A stretch of DNA of 59,849 nt from an uncultured Halieaceae bacterium (lineage in GTDB: Bacteria > Pseudomonadota > Gammaproteobacteria > Pseudomonadales > Halieaceae): NCBI GenBank assembly GCA_938074045.1, contig CALJGI010000007.1:1-59849 (forward strand). Reading direction: 5' to 3'. The position numbers were made by a program, and so were the translations under genes. Each line of letters starts with the position of its first letter. Position 1 is the stretch's first letter. The notes beneath the pieces were generated by a model. That model did not search any database. It saw nothing but the letters and a program-made list of their open reading frames with translations, and was not told the DNA's origin. Of the stretch, positions 1 to 8,454 are shown in pieces.

Positions 1-135
1 AAATTCAAAATTGATAAAGTTAAATAGCGACGAAGAAGTTTCAGAGTCTAATTATAGAGCCTATAAAATATTGATATTACAGGATATTTTAGTAACGTAA
101 CTATTGATTGGGAATAATTAAAGGAAATAATTAAC

Positions 136-306
136 ATGGCAAAAATTATCATTACACAAGCAATTCTTTGGGCAGCGGCAATTATAAGTTCTGCTCTTGT
201 TGCTCCTAGTGAATCAGTTTGGTTGTTATTGAGTGTACTAGCAACAATATCACTAGGTACTTTAAAAAATGGAATCAACGCAATCAAAAATGAACAAGAG
301 GAGTGA
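136..306 (+). CDS. Small two-helix membrane protein, function unknown
   Basis: A 56-residue reading frame starts at ATG 136, with an AAGGAA ribosome-binding sequence about nine bases upstream, and ends with TGA at 304-306. The protein has a hydrophobic segment at about residues 5-24, a short break containing Pro and Ser, a second hydrophobic segment at about 28-44, and a charged tail (residues 45-56, with Lys, Asn and a terminal Gln-Glu-Glu). This looks like a hairpin inner-membrane protein. I do not recognise a family. Codons are strongly A/T-ending (aaa, att, aca, caa), unlike all genes after position 440, so this edge of the window may be recently acquired. A frame on the opposite strand over 48-287 lacks a comparable start signal and is treated as a shadow. 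Confidence 0.5.
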   Translation: MAKIIITQAILWAAAIISSALVAPSESVWLLLSVLATISLGTLKNGINAIKNEQEE

Positions 307-441
307 TAGACTGAGTTACAAGCAAGTTTTATTGCTCTGCAACCCTTGTATATAAAGGAGTTTTTTGAACACTACTATTGAGCGGGAGTGAAACGAGCCA
401 GCCTTACCTTATTGGTCGCCGCGGCAGATTGAAAAGCAACG

Positions 442-1404
442 CTAAATCCATCTCCGCCGCCGAAACATGTACAGCAAACCAATGCCGATAAACCCCATCA
501 CACCTAGCAAAATAAAATAACCATTGTGCCAGGTGAGCTCAGGCATATTCACAAAGTTCATACCGTAAACACCTGCCAGAAAACTCATGGGTACAAAGAT
601 AGCCGTAATAACAGTCAGTATCTGCATCGTCTGGTTGAGCTGGTGTGAGCTGAGCGAAATATGACTTTCCACCAGATCTCCGCATATTTCATAGTACATC
701 GCCGTAAGACTGTGCAGTCTCTCACAGTGGTCAAACAGGTCCCGGATTTTTAGTGCAAGATCCTCCTCTCCCGCAATTCCACCCCAGTGCGACTCAACCA
801 GGTTCTCTGCCAGTTTGAGGTGGTAATCGAAGACGCGACGCAGGCGTAACAATCTGGCCCTGTAAGCAACCAGTTCAGCCATGACCGAATCGCTTTGGAT
901 GCTCGGTAGTCGGTCTTCAAGACCGGTTAAATGCTCCTCAAAATTCAATACTACGGCGAGGTATCTCTTGGTCGCGAAGTCGATAATTTTCGTTGCCAGC
1001 ATCCTTGGATGCTGGATCAGTGTTTCGAGATCATCCCTGTTCCAGAAGGCAGTAACGCTAATAGACATCTCATAATGCACAGTGATCATCAATCTGTCCG
1101 TCACAATAAAGCCCAGTTGCTGTGATGCCACGGGCAAATCTTCTGACATTGTAGCGAAGCCGCGAAACAGGATGAAGGTATAACCATCGAGCTCCTCCAC
1201 CTTTGGAGGGTGGCGTCTTTGCTGCAAGTCGGTAATTACTAGAGAATGGATGCCCAGGGCGCTCAAAATCTCCTGTTCGGGCTCACCAATTTCACCGCTG
1301 AGATCAAGCCAAAGGTAACCAGCTTTATCGCCAAGCCATCGGTCCACCAGCTCATAACTACCGTGCTGAACACCACCATGTTCCTTTAAATAAGCGCTGA
1401 GCAT
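442..1404 (-). CDS. corA: CorA-family divalent metal ion transporter
   Basis: A 320-residue protein of the CorA/ZntB (2-TM-GxN) family, which forms pentameric inner-membrane channels for Mg2+, Co2+ or Zn2+. The long N-terminal part is soluble and rich in charged helices (the cytoplasmic funnel). Two C-terminal membrane helices lie at about residues 262-280 and 295-313, and the signature Tyr-Gly-Met-Asn sits at 280-283, where the first helix ends. After GMN the loop reads FVNMPEL, which resembles the ZntB-like and proteobacterial CorA branch, so the ion cannot be assigned from sequence. The end is basic (RRRR), as expected for a cytoplasmic C-terminus. The gene is transcribed divergently from the MscS channel gene with an 81-base gap that must hold both promoters. 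Confidence 0.85.
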   Translation of the reverse strand: MLSAYLKEHGGVQHGSYELVDRWLGDKAGYLWLDLSGEIGEPEQEILSALGIHSLVITDLQQRRHPPKVEELDGYTFILFRGFATMSEDLPVASQQLGFIVTDRLMITVHYEMSISVTAFWNRDDLETLIQHPRMLATKIIDFATKRYLAVVLNFEEHLTGLEDRLPSIQSDSVMAELVAYRARLLRLRRVFDYHLKLAENLVESHWGGIAGEEDLALKIRDLFDHCERLHSLTAMYYEICGDLVESHISLSSHQLNQTMQILTVITAIFVPMSFLAGVYGMNFVNMPELTWHNGYFILLGVMGFIGIGLLYMFRRRRWI

Positions 1405-1485
1405 CCTCGCACTCCAAGAATAGGTATACTGTGCAGCTCAGTATTATCCTTACCAATATGAAAGACAACCCGGCAGGATCATAAC

Positions 1486-2364
1486 GTGGACACACTTGAA
1501 GGTTTTCTAGGTACAGTTGTAATAGAGATTGGTAGCGCGCAGATTATCTGGGCGCAGTTGCTGGGATTACCATGTCTCGCTTTGGTGGGTATTTTTTTCA
1601 TCCGTTGGTCTACCCGGCTGCTGCATAGAAGGCTCGAGCAAGGAGATATTGGCGCGGATCTGGTGCAGATGATAACCCGGGCATGGCTTGTAGTTGCTGC
1701 TATTTCTCTGGCGCTTTTGGTCTTGCGTCTGCTGGAAGTGCCGCTTACCGCATTTGCGTTTGTATCCGGGGCGATTGCAATCGGTGTTGGTTTTGGCGCA
1801 CAGAATATTATCAATAATTTCATTAGTGGTTGGATTCTGATGTGGGAACGCGCCATCAGAATCGGTGATTTCCTTGAGATCGGAACTATGCTGGGAACAG
1901 TCGAAGTGGTAAACACACGATTTACTCGAATTCGGCGCGTGGATGGGGTCCACATTTTACTCCCGAACAGTAAGTTACTGGAAAGCGAAGTCGTCAATTG
2001 GACGTTGATCGACGGGGTTACGCGCACCACGGTTAGGGTAGGTGTGACATACGGATCACCTGTCGAGAAGGTCAGTGCGCTGATGAGTGAGGTGGCAAAA
2101 AATAATTCCAGTGTCTTGTCTGAACCGGCTCCCGTCGTTTTTTTTGAAGACTTTGGTGACAATGCTCTGATTTTTGAGCTCTATGTGTGGGCCGACGTCA
2201 CGCGGGAAGGTGGCTTAAGGCTGGTTCGTAGCGATTTGCGCTATGGTATCGCTCGCGAGTTCGAAAAAAATGATATCGCGGTGGCATTCCCACAGCGAGA
2301 TATTCATGTCGATGGCGAACTTTTGGTGCGTCGCAGCGCTGTGATGCCTGGTGGATCAGAATAA
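1486..2364 (+). CDS. MscS-family small-conductance mechanosensitive channel
   Basis: A 292-residue channel of the MscS type, which opens under membrane tension to release solutes during osmotic downshock. Membrane helices are visible at about residues 19-40, 63-82 and 86-115. The third is the pore helix, rich in Gly and Ala (GAIAIGVGFGAQNIINNFISG region, 95-115). It is followed by the beta domain (FLEIGTMLGTVEVV, then R-V-D-G-V-H-I-L-L-P-N at 151-161) and a C-terminal alpha/beta domain. The length is typical of MscS. The start is GTG 1486 behind an AGGA sequence. A nine-codon frame, 1458-1484, ends two bases before this GTG and could couple translation. The divergent neighbour is corA, so the two genes form an envelope ion-handling pair. 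Confidence 0.88.
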   Translation: MDTLEGFLGTVVIEIGSAQIIWAQLLGLPCLALVGIFFIRWSTRLLHRRLEQGDIGADLVQMITRAWLVVAAISLALLVLRLLEVPLTAFAFVSGAIAIGVGFGAQNIINNFISGWILMWERAIRIGDFLEIGTMLGTVEVVNTRFTRIRRVDGVHILLPNSKLLESEVVNWTLIDGVTRTTVRVGVTYGSPVEKVSALMSEVAKNNSSVLSEPAPVVFFEDFGDNALIFELYVWADVTREGGLRLVRSDLRYGIAREFEKNDIAVAFPQRDIHVDGELLVRRSAVMPGGSE

Positions 2365-2410
2365 AAAAAAGCTGAAGAGCAATTCTGAGCTAGCTGGTGG
2401 GACGCGACTA

Positions 2411-3221
2411 TCAGAGGTTGTTACTCTCAATCAATGTATGCATCCGGTCGTGATAACTTCTTCCCAGCGGTATTTTGTCGCCGCTGGTCACGAAAAATCT
2501 CAAGTCTCCTCCGCGGCTCGTCAATTCGAGAATTGCACCGATGCGCATAACGTATCTTCTGTGGCAGCGCTTGCAACCACATTTTGCCAACCGGTTATCA
2601 AGTCGAGATAGGTGTTCCCTTCTGATGCACTCGACCTGCGCTGAATACACGCTGACACAATTGCCTGCGGCTCCCAGGTAGTCTATCGATGTCAAATCCA
2701 GCACTCTGGTACCGGGACCGCTGTGCACCTTGAGACTGGGGATAGTGTTCTGTGCCAAGGCTTGGTTTCTGCTATTTCTGCCGGATAATTGCCACATGAC
2801 GGCAACAATGACGGCAACAATGACGGCATAAATAAAGACATCTCGTTGATACTCATACGCCAGATTCCACCAGAAACCAGCTCGCCAGTGATATTGGTTG
2901 TCCAGATAGCAGTACGCCGCATTTCAGAGCAGCGGCAGTCCCAGAAAGTGACAGAGAGAATAGCGCGCTCCCTACAAGGTGCCATGCCACAGTTGGTAAC
3001 ACGTTTTTGGGAGCTAAAGGAAACCATCGGAGCCAGTAGCCGATCAATGGTATGAGACAGCGTACAACAAGACCGCTGGTTGACTCCTCCAGAAAAATCT
3101 TGAAGATGCCAAGTTCTCCGCCAGTGCGAAATTGAGTCTGCCATTTGATGAATCCGCTGATGGTCCACGCCACGATTACCGCCAGCGTTCAAAACATTGC
3201 CAGGCGATACCTCTTGTTCAT
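2411..3221 (-). pseudogene. Decayed LytTR-family membrane transcriptional regulator
   Basis: Three pieces on the minus strand together make one LytTR-domain regulator. The start is ATG 3221 (MNKRYRLAMF) with a GGGG sequence upstream. An in-frame TGA at 3191-3189 stands where Trp would be expected. The frame then continues through the membrane region (VAWTISGFI... WHLVGSALFSLSL) until about 2860, where a one-base frameshift moves the reading into WNLAYEYQRDVFIYAV. The frame then runs on through the DNA-binding LytTR domain (IDYLGAAGNCVSVY, IRREHLSRLD, GDKIPLGRSYHDRM) to a stop at 2411. Intact relatives have membrane helices followed by LytTR and regulate nearby genes. With one nonsense and one frameshift mutation this copy is most likely inactive. 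It is divergent from the equally broken serine hydrolase gene. Confidence 0.7.
2798..2826. repeat. 12-bp tandem direct repeat, about 2.4 copies
   Basis: The 12-base unit gacggcaacaat occurs twice and is followed by a partial third copy. On the minus strand it encodes the repeated residues AVIV in the last membrane helix of the decayed LytTR gene. It is probably a slippage duplication within a hydrophobic segment, and it lies about 35 bases from the frameshift in that gene. Confidence 0.6.
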
Positions 3222-3332
3222 CCCCGTAGCCGGTTGTTTGGCCCATTTATCTGGCATCCAGAGTCTTTTTCTCACATTTTTCGTTCCTGGACGTCAACTC
3301 GCACCTGGTTTGTTAAATCATAGGATCTCTGC

Positions 3333-4583
3333 ATGAAAATATCAGCCTCAACACGAACATATCGTTTCAAGCACTCAGCCGTTCTGATCCTGGTGATTTG
3401 TGTTGCTGCATGTTGTGGCGGCAGCTCTGGGCGATCAGGTCAGTCTGGAGGCGGCGTGTCAGTTCCAGCGGAGGACAGATATCGGGTTCCTGCCGATATA
3501 AACGACGGCTGGACTGTGGGTCTCCCCACCGATGCTCAGCGTACCCGATTGGGAGAGATGTTGTGCAGCGTTGCCGCGGGGGCGTATCCACAGCTGGACA
3601 GTCTGGTTATTGTTTACCGCGGTGAACTGATATTGGATGCGGTGTTTCGTCGAAATCTGGACCAGTTTGACCGAGAGGCGGGATGTTCTGACCTAGCGAC
3701 GTATATTGAGTTTTCCGCGAGTAAAAGCCTCGCGTACATTGCCATTGGGGCTGCTCTATACGCAGGTATGCTGGATGGTATCGATCGCCCCTACTATGAA
3801 TTCTTCGTTTATGCCCAATACCTGAATTTTGCTAACAGAAAGCCGGCCATCACGCTGGAGAATGTACTGACCATGCAAGCCGGGTGGGCATGAAATGAGT
3901 GGTCTCCCGGATATGAGGATGCCGATAATCAACTATGGCAGTTTCATGCGAGCCATACTGACTGGATCACGGGTGTTCTGGATCTACCTATGACGGCTGA
4001 ATCCGGAACCCAGTTCGCGTACAACACCGTGGCGTCCACGTCACTGGGTAGAATGCTCTAGAATGTTTCAGGACTGCCGCTGCTTGATTTTGCGTGTGAG
4101 TACCTCTTGGAGCCACTGCCGATATCGGCGATCCATTTGTTCTCTACCCCGGATGGAATGCCGGATCTAGGCAGGGGATTGTTTCTGTCAACCAGGGATA
4201 TGGCCAAGTTTGGGCAGCTTATGCTCGATGGCGGCACCTGGGATGATATTCGTATCGTAAATCAAACATGGGTAGATGCATGCGTGACTCCGTATACGGA
4301 GATCCCCTGGGCGGATCCTGCGCAATGGGATTGGCAGATGGGGGGATATGGATATCAGTGGTGGACAGGGCGATACCAGTTGGCGGCCCGAACATTGACG
4401 AATTATCAGGCCTGGGGTTCGGGTCAACAGTTGGTGAGTGTTTTTCCGGAGCTTGATCTGGTCATCGCGGCTACCGCACGTGTCTATAGTCCAGGCTCGC
4501 AGGATGCCCATAAGGTTTCAGACTGCTTTGCGAGGAATTGCTCCCAATATTCCTGTGATCAGCTTTACACATTGACTACGTAA
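3333..4583 (+). pseudogene. Decayed serine hydrolase (class C beta-lactamase-like) lipoprotein
   Basis: One continuous frame encodes a beta-lactamase-related serine hydrolase of about 416 codons, interrupted by TGA at 3891-3893 and TAG at 4059-4061. The N-terminus has a signal peptide with a lipobox-like VAAC at about residues 25-28. The Ser-x-x-Lys nucleophile motif is present as SASK (in EFSASKSLAYI), and the second motif appears as AYNTVAS. The C-terminal half (LFLSTRDMAKFGQLMLDGG, YGYQWWTGRY) is well preserved. The first stop falls at a place where relatives have Trp (GLEW-N/D-EW), suggesting TGG to TGA. The second would be cured by CAG. No frameshift is needed to join the parts, so decay is recent. 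Relatives are DD-peptidase-fold esterases or beta-lactamase homologues, and the substrate is unknown. Confidence 0.75.
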
Positions 4584-4685
4584 GAAAAGACAGGTCATTC
4601 GGTCGTAGATTGTATCGATAGACCGGACAGAAGATTGTTAGACTGTGAATCCGTAATTCGGGACATAACTTTAAGGATCACAGCG

Positions 4686-5582
4686 ATGACCAAAGGCGTG
4701 GAAGTTTGTGTAGGCCTCTTCGGTATGGATGGCGTTTGCGGCGGCCTGAGGGAGGCTATGCGGGCGGTAAAACTAGCTGAAGACTGCGGTATTGATCAGG
4801 TCAGTATCACAGATCATGTTGTTATGGGTAACAACACGCACGACTATCCCTACGGCGAGTTTCCTTTGCCTCCGGAAGCCCCCTGGTATGAACCGCACAC
4901 GGTGCTGTCCGCGATAGCGGGGATTACCAATAATATTAAACTGTCCGCCGGGGTGATTATCAGCCCGCTCAGATCAGCTGTCCTGTTCGCCAAGCAAATG
5001 GCTACACTCGATGTGCTGTCTGCAGGTCGTTTGCAGATAGGTGTGGGTGCGGGGTGGCAGCGGGAAGAATTTGCCGCCTCTGGACTGGATTACGACAACC
5101 GCTACCAGATGCTCGAGGACCAGATACGTACTTGTCGCGCCCTGTGGACTCAAGAGGCTGTGACCCTTGAACTTGAAACTGTGACTCTTGACAACATATA
5201 TTGCTATCCGCAGCCGCTGCAGGCGCGCCTCCCAGTCTGGTTTGGTCTGAAACCTCTGCCGAAGAACGCTCGCCGGATCGCGGAACTGGGTGATGGATGG
5301 ATACCGATTACTCAGGATCCGGATGAAATCGCCAGTGGTATCCAGACCCTGCACAAGGCATTCGAGGAAGCGGGGCGGCAGCCGAATGAGTTGGCTGTGC
5401 GGGCCATGCCCAGTGTTGTGTTCACAAGCGCCGGCGTACCTGATCTGGCTGCTACGCTAGCTGGTGCTCAAGCTTATATTGATGCAGGTGCCACTTGTCT
5501 TGAGTTTCTGCCGCTATATTTCGTCCAGGACAGTTCTCACCTGGAAGATGTTTTTCGGGCCATTGTCGGTCTCAGGGCATGA
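4686..5582 (+). CDS. LLM-class flavin-dependent oxidoreductase
   Basis: A 298-residue luciferase-like monooxygenase with a TIM-barrel fold that uses F420 or reduced FMN. Motifs are AEDCGIDQVSITDHV near the N-terminus, LSAGRLQIGVGAGW at about residue 115, and a late DPDEIASGIQTL helix. The GVGxGW pattern is typical of the F420-dependent-type subfamily, although in Gammaproteobacteria FMNH2 is equally plausible. I start it at ATG 4686 because AAGGA lies eight bases upstream. An upstream in-frame ATG at 4635 lacks such a site. The stop overlaps the tadA start by four bases (ATGA), so the two genes are translationally coupled, yet no functional link between them is obvious. Substrate unknown. Confidence 0.85.
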   Translation: MTKGVEVCVGLFGMDGVCGGLREAMRAVKLAEDCGIDQVSITDHVVMGNNTHDYPYGEFPLPPEAPWYEPHTVLSAIAGITNNIKLSAGVIISPLRSAVLFAKQMATLDVLSAGRLQIGVGAGWQREEFAASGLDYDNRYQMLEDQIRTCRALWTQEAVTLELETVTLDNIYCYPQPLQARLPVWFGLKPLPKNARRIAELGDGWIPITQDPDEIASGIQTLHKAFEEAGRQPNELAVRAMPSVVFTSAGVPDLAATLAGAQAYIDAGATCLEFLPLYFVQDSSHLEDVFRAIVGLRA

Positions 5583-6046
5583 GCTTTAACAATGCCGACG
5601 AGCAGTGGATGCTGCGCGCTCTGGATCTGGCCGAACGCGGTGCGGCTATGGGCGAAGTGCCGGTAGGTGCTGTGCTGGTGAGGAACGATGAGGTTATCGG
5701 TGAAGGCTGGAATCAACCCATTGCCAGCCATGATCCCTCCGCTCACGCTGAAATTTGCGCCCTGCGAGCAGCGGGCATCAACGCCTCCAACTATCGTTTG
5801 CCGGGTAGTTGCCTGTACGTCACACTGGAGCCCTGTGCAATGTGTGCCGGTGCACTGGTTCACGCGCGTATTGAGAAACTGGTGTTCGCGGCGCGGGAAC
5901 CCAGGGCGGGAGCTGTTTGTAGCTCCGGACGATTTTTTGATGCCGCTCATTTCAACCACAGTGTCCAGTGGCAGGAGGGACTGCTGGGCGATCGCGCCAG
6001 CGTGATGCTGAGTGATTTTTTCCGGCAACGGAGAAATGCCAGGTAA
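5579..6046 (+). CDS. tadA: tRNA adenosine(34) deaminase TadA
   Basis: A 155-residue zinc deaminase that converts A34 to inosine in the wobble position of tRNA-Arg(ACG), an essential step in decoding CGN codons. The catalytic signature is complete: HAE at residues 56-58 (zinc His and proton-shuttle Glu) and PCAMC at 85-89 (two zinc Cys). The segment REPRAGAVCS follows, as in TadA, and helps distinguish it from cytidine and guanine deaminases. The length matches the family. It overlaps the upstream oxidoreductase gene by four bases. In Pseudomonas tadA lies near mltF and purL, and here the two are about 4.6 kb apart with accessory genes between them. Confidence 0.95.
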   Translation: MSFNNADEQWMLRALDLAERGAAMGEVPVGAVLVRNDEVIGEGWNQPIASHDPSAHAEICALRAAGINASNYRLPGSCLYVTLEPCAMCAGALVHARIEKLVFAAREPRAGAVCSSGRFFDAAHFNHSVQWQEGLLGDRASVMLSDFFRQRRNAR

Positions 6047-6088
6047 CCAAATTTTGAGCGAAACTGAATATTACAGAAGGGCCAGGGT

Positions 6089-6838
6089 ATGAACAGGTTT
6101 GAGGATAAGGTCGTCATCGTCACGGGCGCAGGATCAGGTATTGGTCGCGCGTGTGCACAGCGTATCGCGCAGGAAGGCGGCACAATCCACGGTTTGGACG
6201 TGTCGGCAGATGGCCTCCAGGATTTGGCCGTCGAACTTCACGAGGGCGGCGGGAACCACAGCGTGTCTGTTTGCGACGTGAGTAGCGAAGATGCGGTTAC
6301 AGCTGTTGTAGCTGAGTGTGTTTCCACTCATGGTCGTATTGACGCACTGGTGCACATGGCGGGAATTTTGCGCTTTGATAATACCCATGAGTTGGAACTC
6401 ACCAACTGGCAGAAACTGATGGATGTAAATGTTACCGGCACATTCATTCTGTGTAAGGCTGTACTTCCGCACTTGATAGAGAGCAGAGGCAATATTGTAA
6501 ATGCCGCTTCCACGGCTGCTCTTGCCGGGCTTCCCTACGGCGCTGCTTACTCTGCGTCCAAAGGTGCTGTAAAAATGTTTACCCGTGCCATCGCCATTGA
6601 GTACGCCAAACGCGGCGTGCGTGCGAACTGTATTTGCCCCGGTGACATCAAGACCAATATGACCAATGACATTCCGTTTCCAGAAGATATGGACATGACA
6701 CTATTGCAGAGAACGATGTCGCTGACAGGGCCCACAGGCCCCGATGTCATAGCCAGTATGGTGGCTCTGGTTGCCAGCAATGAGGGTAGGCACATAAACG
6801 GCGAGGAAATTCGGGTGGATGGGGGCATCCTCGCCTGA
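6089..6838 (+). CDS. Short-chain dehydrogenase/reductase (SDR)
   Basis: A 249-residue classical SDR. The cofactor motif is TGAGSGIG at residues 12-19, the structural motif is reduced to HMAG (89-92), and the catalytic residues are Ser141, Tyr154 and Lys158 (YSASK). The acidic residue after beta-2 (LDVS, about 37) favours NAD(H) over NADP(H). The C-terminus IRVDGGILA is typical. The ribosome-binding sequence AGAAGG lies eight bases before ATG 6089. It probably oxidises an alcohol or reduces a ketone of an unknown small molecule. It heads a same-strand run with the HAD, PhyH and molybdopterin enzymes and may be transcribed with them. Confidence 0.88.
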   Translation: MNRFEDKVVIVTGAGSGIGRACAQRIAQEGGTIHGLDVSADGLQDLAVELHEGGGNHSVSVCDVSSEDAVTAVVAECVSTHGRIDALVHMAGILRFDNTHELELTNWQKLMDVNVTGTFILCKAVLPHLIESRGNIVNAASTAALAGLPYGAAYSASKGAVKMFTRAIAIEYAKRGVRANCICPGDIKTNMTNDIPFPEDMDMTLLQRTMSLTGPTGPDVIASMVALVASNEGRHINGEEIRVDGGILA

Positions 6839-6868
6839 CATCATGGGGGGCATTTTTGGAGATATATC

Positions 6869-7528
6869 ATGAGTGAGATCAAAGCGGTGGTATTTGATTT
6901 TGGCGGCGTATTTACCGATTCGCCCTTTACCGCGGTGGTTGAATTCGGCGCTGAGCTGGGTCTGGATCCACGACGCGTAACCGATATTGTGTTTGGTGCC
7001 TATGAGAACGATGGCGATCATCCCTGGCACCAGTTGGAGCGTGGCGAGATCAGCCTCGATACCGCCCGTGTCTTGATTATGGAGCGGGGGCGATCTGAAG
7101 GGCACGAAGTGGATATCTTTGGACTGTTCGCAAAAATGGCCGCAAATAACGCGGGCGCAGATCAACGACGACCCCTGGTCGAAATGGTGGAGAAGCTGCG
7201 TAGCAGAGGATTGATAACAGGGATCGTAACCAACAATGTCAAGGAGTTTGGAGACGGCTGGCGAGGTTTGATCCCGGTGGATGAATTGTTCGATTGGGTA
7301 ATCGACTCGAGTAACGTGGGTGTGCGCAAGCCAGATCCGCAAATCTTTATGCTGGCTCTCGAACAGTTGAATGGCTTGCAAGCAGAGGAGGTCCTGTTTC
7401 TGGATGATTATACGGCCAATCTTGATGCAGCGGGCCAATTGGGTATCAACACTCTTTTGGTCGATACGGATATTGACGCGGTCATCGCCAGTCTGGAAAA
7501 GCTGACTACTTCGCATGCTGGGAGCTGA
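6869..7528 (+). CDS. HAD-superfamily (HAD-IA) hydrolase
   Basis: A 219-residue haloacid-dehalogenase-fold enzyme. Motif I is VVFDFGGV with nucleophile Asp10. The Asp+2 position is Gly, as in the YihX and epoxide-hydrolase N-domain branch, which are phosphatases. Motif II is IVTNN, motif III includes the Lys of VRKPDPQIF, and motif IV is VLFLDDYTANL. The alpha-helical cap follows motif I, so this is subfamily IA. GGAG lies seven bases before ATG 6869. It sits between the SDR and PhyH genes, three bases from the latter, so co-transcription is very likely. The physiological phosphate ester cannot be named from sequence. Confidence 0.85.
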   Translation: MSEIKAVVFDFGGVFTDSPFTAVVEFGAELGLDPRRVTDIVFGAYENDGDHPWHQLERGEISLDTARVLIMERGRSEGHEVDIFGLFAKMAANNAGADQRRPLVEMVEKLRSRGLITGIVTNNVKEFGDGWRGLIPVDELFDWVIDSSNVGVRKPDPQIFMLALEQLNGLQAEEVLFLDDYTANLDAAGQLGINTLLVDTDIDAVIASLEKLTTSHAGS

Positions 7529-7531
7529 ATT

Positions 7532-8374
7532 TTGATTTTTGACCCGACGATGCAGAAGCAAATGCAGGAGCAAGGTTATCTGATACTGAAAAATGCAGTA
7601 CCAGATTTTCAGGTTGAGGCATTGATAGAAGCGGCAGATTCCATCGTCGCCGATTTTGATATTGGCGCCAACCGGTCAATATTCACCACCACCGATGGCG
7701 ACCTTGGCAGAGATAAATATTTTATGGAGTCGGCGGAGGCGGTGCACTGTTTCCTGGAGGAGGATGCCCTTGATTCGGCGGGTGAGTTGCTGAAACCACG
7801 GCATCAGGCTATCAACAAAATTGGGCATGCTTTACATGATATTACGCCGGTGTTTACCGAGTTTTGCCGTTCTGATTTTATAAGCATTCTCTTTCGCCAA
7901 TTGGGCTACATCGCTCCCAAGCTGTGGCAGACCATGTATATATTTAAGCAACCCGAGATCGGTGGCGAAGTTCGCTGGCATCAGGACAGCAGCTACCTCA
8001 ATTGTGGCGCTGCACGATTGACCGGATTTTGGTTGGCGTTGGAAGACGCAACGCTGGACAATGGCTGCCTCTGGCTATCCCCGGGTGGGCATCACAGTCC
8101 GCTAAGGGAAATCTATCAAGTTGATCATGACTCCAACGAGGGTGCACTGATCACACTGGATGATACGCCATGGCCCAGTGAAGGAGAGGCGGTGCCGGCG
8201 GAAGTCAGTCGTGGTACCGTGATTCTCTTTGATGGCTTCATGCCACATTATAGTTCTCCCAATCAATCCTCCCGATCTCGACAAGCGCTAACGTTGCATG
8301 TCACCGAGGCGGATGCACCGTGGTCTGCAGACAATTGGTTGCAACGGCGCACATTACCTGATTTCCTACTCTAG
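7532..8374 (+). CDS. Phytanoyl-CoA dioxygenase (PhyH) family protein
   Basis: A 280-residue Fe(II)/2-oxoglutarate-dependent oxygenase. The iron triad reads His150-x-Asp152 (RWHQDSSYL) and His239 (FMPHYSSPN), and Arg249 is placed to bind 2-oxoglutarate. Motifs such as GFWLALEDATLDNGCLWL and PGGHH are characteristic of PhyH enzymes. The start is TTG 7532, with GGGAG just upstream and three bases after the HAD stop. An ATG at 7550 is an alternative. Family members hydroxylate CoA esters, free acids or other small molecules. Nothing here proves that the substrate is phytanoyl-CoA. Expected location: cytoplasm. Confidence 0.88.
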   Translation: MIFDPTMQKQMQEQGYLILKNAVPDFQVEALIEAADSIVADFDIGANRSIFTTTDGDLGRDKYFMESAEAVHCFLEEDALDSAGELLKPRHQAINKIGHALHDITPVFTEFCRSDFISILFRQLGYIAPKLWQTMYIFKQPEIGGEVRWHQDSSYLNCGAARLTGFWLALEDATLDNGCLWLSPGGHHSPLREIYQVDHDSNEGALITLDDTPWPSEGEAVPAEVSRGTVILFDGFMPHYSSPNQSSRSRQALTLHVTEADAPWSADNWLQRRTLPDFLL

Positions 8375-8412
8375 ACTCTTTGGTGTCGCCAGCAGCCAGT
8401 CAGGAGCAACGT

Positions 8413-8454
8413 ATGAGTGTTAGCAACATTTTGCAAGAGGATCCCGAGTCATGA
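8413..8454 (+). CDS. Possible 13-residue leader peptide ahead of the molybdopterin oxidoreductase
   Basis: A 13-codon frame (MSVSNILQEDPES) begins at ATG 8413, with AGGAG six bases upstream. Its TGA overlaps the next gene's ATG as ATGA at 8451-8454. It is out of frame with that gene. The good ribosome-binding site and the overlap suggest translational coupling or a leader that tunes expression of the oxidoreductase. Chance occurrence cannot be excluded. Confidence 0.3.
   Translation: MSVSNILQEDPES

Noticed and set aside
48..287. Minus-strand frame of 79 codons at the window edge
   Set aside because: It overlaps the plus-strand 56-codon gene that has a proper ribosome-binding sequence; no such site precedes this frame.
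2692..3246. Minus-strand frame of 184 codons
   Set aside because: It is out of frame with both LytTR pieces and contains no LytTR or membrane motif; the pseudogene reading explains the region better.
3333..4583. Reading TGA as Trp across the window
   Set aside because: TGA would restore one stop in the LytTR gene and one in the hydrolase, but the frameshift and TAG remain, and TGA ends many intact genes here such as trHb-neighbour der, ispX and purN-type overlaps (for example ATGA junctions at 5579, 33123 and 56021).
6701..7573. Minus-strand frame of 290 codons across the SDR-HAD junction
   Set aside because: It spans two well-supported plus-strand genes and shows no domain; shadow.
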